The notes beneath the pieces are model-generated. The model was not told the origin of the DNA, searched no databases, and was given only the letters and a program-made list of their open reading frames with translations. DNA of 64,000 nt from the NCBI RefSeq assembly GCF_009900745.1, contig NZ_WXVU01000018.1, forward strand, positions 1-64,000, in the 5' to 3' direction. Made by a program: the position numbers and the translations under genes. Position 1 is the first letter of the stretch. Every line of letters starts with the position of its first letter. This stretch comes from Chryseobacterium sp. c4a (GTDB taxonomy: Bacteria > Bacteroidota > Bacteroidia > Flavobacteriales > Weeksellaceae). This document shows, piece by piece, positions 41,440 to 49,368 of this stretch.

Positions 41440-43689
41440 ATGAAACGTATACTTTTGTCAATAGCCATCATATTCGGAAGCTGTGCATTTGCTCAGGAAA
41501 AGAAATCTGATTCGACAAAGACTAAAAATATAGAAGGGGTTACCATCACTAAACAGGTTTTCAAAAAGCAAAGTGACCGCCTGGTGTATGATGTTGCTTC
41601 TTCGCCGGTAGCAAAAGGAAATACAACTTTTGACCTTCTGAAACAAACCCCTTTATTGTCTTCAACGGATGATAAAACATTAAAGATTGCAGGAAAAAAT
41701 AATGTATTAATCTACATCAACGGGAGAAAATCCAATATGGATGCAGAATCACTGGCTCAATTCCTGAAAAACACTCCGGCTGAAAATATTCAGAAAATTG
41801 AAGTAATTACCGTTCCGGGAAGTGAATATCAGGTAGAGTCTTCGGATGGAATCATTAACATCGTTTTAAAGAAAAAAATGAGTGATGGTCTTAACGGGAA
41901 TATGAGATTCTCCAATACTCAAGGTAAATACAATGCAAGCCAAGCCAGCTTCTCTGCCAATTACAGAAAAGATAAATTAGGAATAAGTGCCAGCCTTAGC
42001 GGCGGTGAAAATATAGAAGCACAAACCTACACCCTGAAAAATAGCAGTGAGGGAGCTTCCAATGAATCTACCGGTGATATTGACGATCCAAACAAAAATA
42101 TTGGTGGTTATCTGAATATTGACTATCAATTAAATGATAAGAGCAACTTAGCATTATCCTGGAACACATGGGCCAACAAGAGCTACAATTCAACAGTTAA
42201 CCTCTTCAATACCATTATTAATAGCAATAATCCAAGCTATACATGGTCTAAAAACAAAGAGGATTCAAGAAGTTACAATAACTCACTCAATTTAAATTAT
42301 GAATTAAAAACAGATTCTTTAGGCAGTAAACTGAATCTAAACGCAGCGTATCTGAATTATAAAAGATTTCAGTATACCAATAATATGACCTACCACTCCA
42401 ACATCAACAGAGATGTATTAGGAGAGAGTACGCAATTGTTGCAGGATCTGCCACAGATCATTAACAATTTCTCCGGAATGGCAGATTATATTCAGAAGTT
42501 TAAGAATGACCTAACGATTTCTGTAGGTGGAAATTATAATAAAACCAAAACAGATAACGATACTAAGAATGATTCTTATAATTTCGATACAGCAACTCCT
42601 GATTCTAAACCTAATCATTTTATTTATGATGAAAATATTTATGGTTTTTACATCACTGCTGAGAAGAAATTTTCAGATAAGTTCTCAGGAAAAGTGGGAA
42701 CGAGATATGAGATTACCAACAGTTTAGGAACATCTGATAAACCATCTTCAGAAGATCTTAGACGAATTGAAAGAAATTACAATAATCTTCTTCCTTATTT
42801 AAGCCTGAACTATACAATTAATGATAAAAATAATATCTCCTATTCATTTTCAAGCAGAATGAGAAGGCCAAGTTTTTGGGAAATAAATCCGGTAAAGAAT
42901 AAACTAACGGATAACAATTATACTCAAAACAACCCTTTTGTAAAAGCTTCTTCTACTTATAATCAAGAGTTGATGTATATGTATAAGAATTCATATTTTG
43001 TAGTTTTAAATCATTCTTATATTAAAGATGCAATCACCCAGGTACCTTTACAAGGTTACCCTCAACATCCGGATGGAACAATAGGTGAAAACCTTGCTTT
43101 ACGATATATCAGAACCAATTTTGGAGATAAACAGGAAATGTCTGCCATGGTAGGAATCCAAAAATCTTTCTTTAAACAATACTGGACTACCAACTCTAGC
43201 ATTGGTTTTCAACATAACAGAAACAACGGAAGCCTTGATGTAGATCCTACCACAGGAGACCGATTCATAGATAAGAATGGTAAGCCTTTCATCTACGTCA
43301 ATAATATCAATTCTACCAGTATTTTGATCCAAACCAACAATACAATTCGTCTTGATAAAGCAAAAACATGGTTTCTTGGGGTTAACTTCTTCTACATAGA
43401 CAAACAGCAGATAGAACTAGGTATGCTGCGAAGCTTATCAAGTTTAGACCTTAGCATCAAGAAAAACTGGAACGACTGGACTTTTGCACTGAATGTAAAT
43501 GATGTTCTAAGAACCAATATTGTAGTGATTGATGATTATCAAGCTAATGGAAACTACAATTATGTTCATCAGAATCAGTACAAAAGAAATTTAACGGTGA
43601 GCCTTACTTACAATTTCGGAAATAAAAAACTGAAAAAAGTAAGAGATATTGAAGGAGCTTCCGATTCTATAAAGAGCAGAACAAGATAA
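41440..43689 (+). CDS. Outer-membrane beta-barrel receptor-like protein (paralog 2)
   Basis: A 749-residue paralog of the preceding gene, with the same blocks: VFKKQSDRLVYDVASSPVA, NIQKIEVITVPGSEYQ, and the SFWEINPVKN-type barrel segment near the middle (PRFWELNPSRT in paralog 1). Signal peptide ends CAFAQ. No own promoter is seen in the 44-nt gap, so it is likely read from the 39.04 kb promoter. It ends at the terminator 43732-43760. Tandem duplication followed by divergence is the simplest history. Confidence 0.88.
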   Translation: MKRILLSIAIIFGSCAFAQEKKSDSTKTKNIEGVTITKQVFKKQSDRLVYDVASSPVAKGNTTFDLLKQTPLLSSTDDKTLKIAGKNNVLIYINGRKSNMDAESLAQFLKNTPAENIQKIEVITVPGSEYQVESSDGIINIVLKKKMSDGLNGNMRFSNTQGKYNASQASFSANYRKDKLGISASLSGGENIEAQTYTLKNSSEGASNESTGDIDDPNKNIGGYLNIDYQLNDKSNLALSWNTWANKSYNSTVNLFNTIINSNNPSYTWSKNKEDSRSYNNSLNLNYELKTDSLGSKLNLNAAYLNYKRFQYTNNMTYHSNINRDVLGESTQLLQDLPQIINNFSGMADYIQKFKNDLTISVGGNYNKTKTDNDTKNDSYNFDTATPDSKPNHFIYDENIYGFYITAEKKFSDKFSGKVGTRYEITNSLGTSDKPSSEDLRRIERNYNNLLPYLSLNYTINDKNNISYSFSSRMRRPSFWEINPVKNKLTDNNYTQNNPFVKASSTYNQELMYMYKNSYFVVLNHSYIKDAITQVPLQGYPQHPDGTIGENLALRYIRTNFGDKQEMSAMVGIQKSFFKQYWTTNSSIGFQHNRNNGSLDVDPTTGDRFIDKNGKPFIYVNNINSTSILIQTNNTIRLDKAKTWFLGVNFFYIDKQQIELGMLRSLSSLDLSIKKNWNDWTFALNVNDVLRTNIVVIDDYQANGNYNYVHQNQYKRNLTVSLTYNFGNKKLKKVRDIEGASDSIKSRTR

Positions 43690-43731
43690 AAGCAAACTGT
43701 CTTCACATTTAATCAATTATATTTTTTATTC

Positions 43732-43760
43732 AAACCTGTTGATTCTTCAGCAGGTTTTTT
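43732..43760 (+). terminator. Terminator of the barrel pair
   Basis: AAACCTG / CAGGTTT stem extended by TTGA-type pairs, then TTTTTT. It overlaps the -33 and spacer of the next gene's promoter. Confidence 0.8.
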
Positions 43761-43767
43761 ATCTTTA
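43739..43767 (+). promoter_or_regulatory. Promoter-like site inside the terminator
   Basis: TTG (43739-43741), an 18-nt spacer, then TATCTTTA (43760-43767), one base from TAnnTTTG. The -7 box ends 5 nt before the ATG at 43773, so any transcript from here would be leaderless or nearly so. Confidence 0.45.
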
Positions 43768-43772
43768 ATTGT

Positions 43773-44648
43773 ATGAAAAAGAGTATCGTATTTAGCATCA
43801 GTTGTATCTTCCTGTTTCTTTTGACAGCGTGTACCAAGAACAAGATTGATCTTACCAACAATATTCGCTTTAATAAAGAGCAGAACATTCATTATGGAGA
43901 TAGTCCAGATCAGGTGCTGGATCTTTATGAGCCCAATAAAAAGCCTTCAGAGGAAAAAGAGGTCTTTATCATGATTCATGGTGGTGGCTGGCGTGGTGGG
44001 GATAAATCTCAACTTAGCTTATTCATGTTTTCTATGATGGAGAGGTATCCGGATCATATTTTTATCAATATGAATTACAGACTGGCTTCTACCGCTCAAT
44101 ATGGTATTCCCAATCAGACGGATGATATTAAAAAGGTCATTACATTTCTGAAAAAGAAACTCAACTATACGCCTAAGCTGATTCTTTTAGGAAATAGTGC
44201 TGGTGGCCATTTATCTATGCTGTATGCGTATCATTTTGATACTGATAAAAAGGTAAAAGCAGTGATCAATATTGTAGGCCCTGCTGATCTTTCTGATTCC
44301 GGATTTAAAAGCTATGAAGAGTATTCTTTTATAGAGCAACATCTTATTGATCCTAAAACGTTACCTACCGAAGTCTCAGTCATCAATTTTACGAGTCCGG
44401 TGCATTGGATCAACAATGCCTCTCCTCCTACTCTTTCTTACTATGGGAAAACAGATCGTGTTGTTCCTTTAAGCCAAAATAAAATCCTCGACTCTGCTCT
44501 GAACAAAAATAATGTCATTCATGAGTCTTATGAATTCAATGGCGGGCATCTTGATTGGAATAAACCACCCAATGCCGCTTTCCTTATTGATAAAATTGAA
44601 ATCTTCCTGAAATACATTGATACAAAACAGCACGCTTTAAATAATTAA
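43773..44648 (+). CDS. Alpha/beta-hydrolase esterase, lipoprotein
   Basis: A 291-residue protein. Residues 1-20 form a lipoprotein signal peptide with lipobox LTAC (C20). The fold is the HSL/BD-FAE esterase type: HGGGWRGGDKS (oxyanion motif), GNSAGGHLSML (nucleophile Ser), GKTDRVVP (Asp region) and NGGHLDW (catalytic His). It is probably an acyl or feruloyl-type carbohydrate esterase, anchored to a membrane. It faces the GH43 gene tail to tail. Its last codons and stop are part of the terminator hairpin. Confidence 0.87.
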   Translation: MKKSIVFSISCIFLFLLTACTKNKIDLTNNIRFNKEQNIHYGDSPDQVLDLYEPNKKPSEEKEVFIMIHGGGWRGGDKSQLSLFMFSMMERYPDHIFINMNYRLASTAQYGIPNQTDDIKKVITFLKKKLNYTPKLILLGNSAGGHLSMLYAYHFDTDKKVKAVINIVGPADLSDSGFKSYEEYSFIEQHLIDPKTLPTEVSVINFTSPVHWINNASPPTLSYYGKTDRVVPLSQNKILDSALNKNNVIHESYEFNGGHLDWNKPPNAAFLIDKIEIFLKYIDTKQHALNN

Positions 44649-44663
44649 AGCGTGCTGTTTTGT
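44622..44663. terminator. Bidirectional terminator, 19-bp perfect stem
   Basis: ACAAAACAGCACGCTTTAA and its exact complement around an ATAA loop, with A/T flanks on both sides. The esterase stop codon (44646-44648) lies within the right arm. Confidence 0.9.
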
Positions 44664-44676
44664 ATATCTTTATTTA

Positions 44677-46431
44677 CTATTCAGACTTTACGACTTCTGT
44701 TCTTTCAGACATTCCATTGGCATTGAAAGCTTCAATCTGGAAATAATAAGCATCTGTTCTGTCTGCTCCTGTAAAGAAATATTCGTTCTTTCCATATACC
44801 ATGATGCTTCCGTATAGTTTATCAGGAGATTTTCCCCAATAAATTACATATCCGTCTGCTTCAGGATTTTGCTGCCATTTCATCCAAATGCTTCTTCTTT
44901 CACCATACTTTTTAGGATCAGCTCTTAATGGGACAAAACCGTCTACTTTTTTAGGCTTTTCTCCTGCTCCTTTTCCGAATACTCTGAAACCACTTAATGC
45001 AAATTTACCTGTTGGCATTTTTAGATTTTCCATTTTAAGGAATCTTGCCGTTGCTGGTTTTTCAAGCTCAATATAATCATGCGGAACATCTTTTGTGTTT
45101 TTGCTTTTATCCACAATGACGTTCCATTTTTTACCATCATTGGATCCATAGATCTTGTATTGATGCACCTTGCCAAAAGTTTTTCCCATAAATTCTGCAT
45201 CCTGGTCTGCATAGTTGATTTGAATAGCATTGATTGTGGAAACTTCTCCAAGATCAGTCTGAAACCACTCTCCTGCATTTCCGGTTTTGGCACTCCAATA
45301 GGTTTTAATATCTTCATCTACAACAAAGTTAGGCTGGTAGCTTCCCAGCGTAGATGACACTTGAACAGGTTTATTATAATTCAGTAACATCCATCCGGCA
45401 AAAAGACCTTTTGAAAAGTCTTTTCCTTGTGCATACTTTGGAAGATAGGTAGGATAATCTCCGTACGCTGTGTTGGTATACATCACATCATCCTTATCAA
45501 ATCCTGCCGGCCATATTCCCAGTCTTCTTTCAAAATTATTTTTTGTGGAAATAAAAATAGTAGAAACATGCCACCAGTTTTTATAATTGTCTTCAAAGGT
45601 AGCGCCATGTCCGGCTCCTCTCGCAAATCCTCCCGGTTTATAAGAAAACGGATTATACTGCTGATATTCGAAGCCTTCTAAAGGATTTTTACTTACATAT
45701 ACTCCATCTGAATATCCGCTGAACTCTGTTGCCGGTGCACCATATTGCATATAATATTTTCCATTGTGCTTAGTCATCCAGGCTCCTTCCACAAAAGGCT
45801 GAAGAAATACATTATCATTATATTCCCCAAACCTTTCCCATCCGTGATCTTCCGGTTTCAGCTTAATAATCGGCTTTACAAACCCCTCGGACTGAAGGTT
45901 TTTAACTTTTACTTCTGTGCCCAACAAAGGCCATTCGTTGCTGGAGCCCCAATACAGATAGAGTTTATTTTTATCTTCATCATAATGAAATGCAGGATCC
46001 CATGCTCCTACCTTTAAAGTATCCACTGCAATTTTCCAATCATCCTGGGTTGGATTTGTACTTTTCCAAATGGGAAAATCCTGTTCCCACGTAGAGCCAT
46101 ACACATACAATGTATCTTTCATTGCCCATACTGCCGGAGCATTGAGATCGTGGATATATTTATTATCTCTGAGAAATTTCCTTTTGACAAACTTCCAGTC
46201 CAGCATATCATCACTATACCAATATCCTTCTTGATTCGTAGAGAAAAGGAAAAGTTTATTTTTAAAATTCACAATTACCGGATCTGCTGTAGCACGATGT
46301 TTTCCTTGTTTTGAAAAAACTTCAAAAGGAGTATATCCATAGTCTATATTGATCGGATTACAAAATGTTTTCTGTTGTCCACTTACAAAGATTCCCAGGA
46401 GAATTGCTAAAGATAAAAAGTATTGTCTCAT
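44677..46431 (-). CDS. GH43-type glycosidase with discoidin domain
   Basis: A 584-residue secreted protein. Signal peptide ends FVSGQ. Residues about 25-340 form a five-bladed propeller of GH43 type: RATADPVIV (candidate catalytic base Asp), GAWDPAFHYDE (second Asp) and FVEGAWMTKHNGKYYM (candidate acid Glu). A discoidin/F5-8C-like carbohydrate-binding domain follows (about 350-490: SSTLGSYQPNFVVDEDIKTYWSAKTG), then a fibronectin-III-like end. Predicted to cut arabinan, xylan or similar. Next to the esterase and barrels, so a small glycan-use region is possible, but no SusD-like gene is present. Confidence 0.86.
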   Translation of the reverse strand: MRQYFLSLAILLGIFVSGQQKTFCNPINIDYGYTPFEVFSKQGKHRATADPVIVNFKNKLFLFSTNQEGYWYSDDMLDWKFVKRKFLRDNKYIHDLNAPAVWAMKDTLYVYGSTWEQDFPIWKSTNPTQDDWKIAVDTLKVGAWDPAFHYDEDKNKLYLYWGSSNEWPLLGTEVKVKNLQSEGFVKPIIKLKPEDHGWERFGEYNDNVFLQPFVEGAWMTKHNGKYYMQYGAPATEFSGYSDGVYVSKNPLEGFEYQQYNPFSYKPGGFARGAGHGATFEDNYKNWWHVSTIFISTKNNFERRLGIWPAGFDKDDVMYTNTAYGDYPTYLPKYAQGKDFSKGLFAGWMLLNYNKPVQVSSTLGSYQPNFVVDEDIKTYWSAKTGNAGEWFQTDLGEVSTINAIQINYADQDAEFMGKTFGKVHQYKIYGSNDGKKWNVIVDKSKNTKDVPHDYIELEKPATARFLKMENLKMPTGKFALSGFRVFGKGAGEKPKKVDGFVPLRADPKKYGERRSIWMKWQQNPEADGYVIYWGKSPDKLYGSIMVYGKNEYFFTGADRTDAYYFQIEAFNANGMSERTEVVKSE

Positions 46432-46459
46432 TTTCAGATTTTAAACATTCCTGACAAAG

Positions 46460-46558
46460 TTAACTAACTTTTTTCGGTCTTCTCCAGATAAATCCACTCA
46501 AAAGATAATGAGTAAGTTGAGGAACAACAAATAAGGTATAAAAAAACGTTGTAAAATT
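46460..46558 (-). pseudogene. Decayed 3' end of the adjacent multi-pass membrane protein gene
   Basis: Read on the minus strand, this stretch encodes about 32 residues plus a stop with NF..F..LFVVPQLTHYLL.GFIWR...KVS, which aligns with the C-terminus of the intact gene next door (NFLQFLVPLLVVPQLTHYLLDGFIWRKQKVS, shown in part). The DNA also matches (CCAGATAAAnCCAnnCAAAAG type). No start or 5' part of a second copy remains. It looks like the rest of a tandem duplication whose upstream part was lost. The remaining interval up to 46684 shows nothing else. Confidence 0.8.
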
Positions 46559-46684
46559 TAATAAGATTTTTTAGTTAATTTGATACTTTACCTATCTTTT
46601 AAACAATTCATCCAATTGGCTTTAATATATCTAAAATAACTTATGAAATCTACAATAATTATGCTCTTATCGATGAAAAAACGA

Positions 46685-47707
46685 TTAGGATACTTTTTGT
46701 TTCCTCCAGATAAAGCCATCCAAAAGATAATGGGTGAGTTGAGGAACCACCAATAAGGGAACTAAAAACTGAAGGAAGTTTTCTGGAACAGCTAAATCCA
46801 GAGAAAAGTGTTCGTTCCACACAAGCGTTTCCCATAAAAACTCTTCCAATAAAGCTAGTCCTAAAATAATCCCTACAAATAAAAAGATCCCTGAAAATGG
46901 CTTAAAAATCTGCATCCAATTCAACTGTTGATGATCTTTTTGTCTAATCTCACGGATATAGATCAAAGCGATATAAGGTATTCCATGAGAAACAACATTC
47001 AGGAAGGTAAAAAGCAGATCATTATTAAAATAGACGATTCCAAAATACCAAGAAAGGAAAGTTCCTGTAATCAATGCTGTTTTAGGAATATTGATGGTTT
47101 TAGTTTTAATAGCTTCAATTACGGTCTTGATGATCCAAACTGTGATAATCAGAATATACAAAATTGTAATACTTCCAATATAATCCGGTACGTTTTTAAG
47201 CCATTCAAATTCATGATCCACAAACCAGGTAAAGGCACGTGGGGTCTGAAACCAATACAACATCGGAAAAACAGTAGCAGCATATACCGCAACCTCATCT
47301 ATTTTCTTACTCCAGTTATCAGGTTCAAAGCGGGCATAAATTCTCATAAAGCCATATTGCTGGCGAATAAAATGAAAAACAGCAATCAATGCTAGTACAG
47401 ACCAAAATAATAAACTTCCAAACTGAAATAAAGCAATTCCTAGGCACCAGCTTATCATAGGAACTCCAAAATACAGTAGTTTTCTTTTTTGCACTTCAGC
47501 CTTTACAAAATACGTTTTAAACAACGTGGAATACACATGAGCCACATCTACAAAGACAATCAGGAAAAGCCATGTATAAAAGGAATAATGATTCTCCAAC
47601 TCCTGAATCTGCTTCTGAAAAAGAAAAATAATTAACAATACCAGAAAAGGTGGGGATAAAATAAACCACCAATCTGTTTTTGCATTATGTATCCAAGGTT
47701 GTTTCAT
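46685..47707 (-). CDS. Multi-pass membrane protein with spaced histidines, polyamine cluster
   Basis: A 340-residue integral membrane protein with about eight or nine hydrophobic segments. Histidines lie in or beside them: FVDVAHVYSTLF, AVFHFIRQQYGF, VVSHGIPYIALIY and VVPQLTHYLLDGFIWR. Spaced His in a membrane protein can bind a metal or haem; I cannot place it in a named family with confidence (a distant Brp/Blh-like or desaturase-like fold is possible). Last gene of the minus-strand cluster, 71 nt after the FAD protein. Its 3' end is duplicated at 46460-46558. Confidence 0.75.
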   Translation of the reverse strand: MKQPWIHNAKTDWWFILSPPFLVLLIIFLFQKQIQELENHYSFYTWLFLIVFVDVAHVYSTLFKTYFVKAEVQKRKLLYFGVPMISWCLGIALFQFGSLLFWSVLALIAVFHFIRQQYGFMRIYARFEPDNWSKKIDEVAVYAATVFPMLYWFQTPRAFTWFVDHEFEWLKNVPDYIGSITILYILIITVWIIKTVIEAIKTKTINIPKTALITGTFLSWYFGIVYFNNDLLFTFLNVVSHGIPYIALIYIREIRQKDHQQLNWMQIFKPFSGIFLFVGIILGLALLEEFLWETLVWNEHFSLDLAVPENFLQFLVPLLVVPQLTHYLLDGFIWRKQKVS

Positions 47708-47778
47708 CTGTAGATAGCTATTTGTTTTTTAAAGGTCATCTGGGACTAGTAATCTCTTTTCTTGAGATCATGGAAGCT

Positions 47779-49368
47779 TTAAAGCATTTGTGCTGCTGTT
47801 CTTATTCCCTGATAAAAAGCTTCTTCAAAAATAGAAATTCCCGACAGATCGGAATGAGCAAAGAATATTTTTCCATCAATTGGTTCTTGTGCTGCTTTTG
47901 TTTTTTCTCCAAAAATCTGATGGGGAATAGGCGCAATCATTGCATGACCAATTTTATGAAACTGCATTTCCTTAATAAAATCCTCAATCATCGGATGGGC
48001 TTTCTTTAGATCTTCTAAAACTAAGTTTTTAAGTTCTGCTTCTTTCATGGAATACAATTTCTTTCTTGCTTTTTTGCAATCGCCCGTTGAGAAGCTTTTA
48101 TAGTAAGTAATGACTTTTTCACCCATGATTTGATTAATATTTTGATGCTGATCATAAATATATCCTAATCCTGAAGATCCATAGATCACATTATCCCAGG
48201 CAAGCTCTTCGTCACCTCCAAATTCATTATCCAGAGTAATGGTTGTTAAAAGCCATGGAACATAATGAAATGATGATGCTTTTTTGGTATCAAAAATTCT
48301 TTCATTGACAAATTGCGGTGTTCCCAACAAGACTTTATCCGCAATGATCTTTTTCGTTTTTTTCTGAATATTATCAAAACTTAAAACTTCTACCTTATCA
48401 TCTATCTTAATATCAAAAACTAAACTCTTAGTTAAAGATTTTTCTTTTGTATATCCTGATAGATAATGCGTTAGCCTCGCATTTCCTTCCGGCCATGTGA
48501 ATACCTGATCTTTATATTTTTGGCTCCAGTTATTTTTTCTGCCTGCAAAATAATGGATTCCGGCCCATGCGGAAACGTAATCAATTCCTAATCCATAATC
48601 GTCCCTACAAGAATAATCTAAGAGCCAAAGAAGTTCTTCAGATTTGAAGTTCTGTTGTTTTAGCCAGTCTTTAAAAAGAAGTTTTTCCAGGTTTATTACC
48701 TCATCTTCCTTACTGGAATCATGAACAGGAATTGCAAACCAATAGTTACCTTGAGTATCTTTCTTTTGACGAAAAGCATTCATCATGGTAAAGAAACGAT
48801 CAAATTCTTTTTGTACTTCTGTTGAAATTCCTTTTTGAGGAACAATATCATTCTGCCAGGAGTTTTTATAGAAAAGTCTTTCCTGTTGTGGAAAAGTCAT
48901 CTGATATTCATCTAAAATAGGTTCTCCACTTTCTTCTGTTCCTTGGCAGATGCCACATTCTGTAAGAAATTCTATAATCTCTGTATTTTCTTTATTAGGT
49001 AAAGGCAAATAATGAGCACCCAGCGGGAATTTCGAATACTTATTCTCTCCATTGGATGAATTTCCACCCAAATGGTCTTCCATTTCCAATAAAAGGTAAT
49101 CTTCCTCACCATGCTGGCTAAAATATCTGCAGGCAGAAAGTCCGGAGATTCCACCACCTACCACAAGAAACTTAGTGTGGATAACTTCAGAAAATTGTGG
49201 AAAATCCTTTGCCCATAGTTTATGCCCTAAAACATGGTTGGTTCCTGTTATTCTCAACAACAAAGATTTTACCTTCTTCCCACAATATTGCAGGAAGGGA
49301 AGCATCAGGCTACCTAGCAATAAGGTTTTCAGAAACTCTTTTCTACTGAACTTTTCCCCACTCTTCAT
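47779..49368 (-). CDS. FAD-dependent amine-oxidase-like protein, lipoprotein or Tat-type export
   Basis: A 529-residue flavoprotein. N-terminus SRKEFLKTLLLGSLMLPFLQYC looks like an export signal with a lipobox-like Cys and an RK motif (Tat-like, not a strict twin-arginine). FAD-binding motif TKFLVVGGGISGLSACRYF (about residues 66-82) and LLEMEDHLGGNS follow. The general fold is NAD(P)-binding/flavin amine oxidase. It overlaps the SpeE-like gene by 26 nt. In this setting it could oxidise a polyamine or the aminopropylated product on the outside of the membrane; that is inference. Confidence 0.8.
   Translation of the reverse strand: MKSGEKFSRKEFLKTLLLGSLMLPFLQYCGKKVKSLLLRITGTNHVLGHKLWAKDFPQFSEVIHTKFLVVGGGISGLSACRYFSQHGEEDYLLLEMEDHLGGNSSNGENKYSKFPLGAHYLPLPNKENTEIIEFLTECGICQGTEESGEPILDEYQMTFPQQERLFYKNSWQNDIVPQKGISTEVQKEFDRFFTMMNAFRQKKDTQGNYWFAIPVHDSSKEDEVINLEKLLFKDWLKQQNFKSEELLWLLDYSCRDDYGLGIDYVSAWAGIHYFAGRKNNWSQKYKDQVFTWPEGNARLTHYLSGYTKEKSLTKSLVFDIKIDDKVEVLSFDNIQKKTKKIIADKVLLGTPQFVNERIFDTKKASSFHYVPWLLTTITLDNEFGGDEELAWDNVIYGSSGLGYIYDQHQNINQIMGEKVITYYKSFSTGDCKKARKKLYSMKEAELKNLVLEDLKKAHPMIEDFIKEMQFHKIGHAMIAPIPHQIFGEKTKAAQEPIDGKIFFAHSDLSGISIFEEAFYQGIRTAAQML

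Noticed and set aside
46928..47395. Plus-strand frame of 155 residues opposite the membrane protein
   Set aside because: Antisense to a gene with clear hydrophobic periodicity and conserved C-terminus; no start signal.
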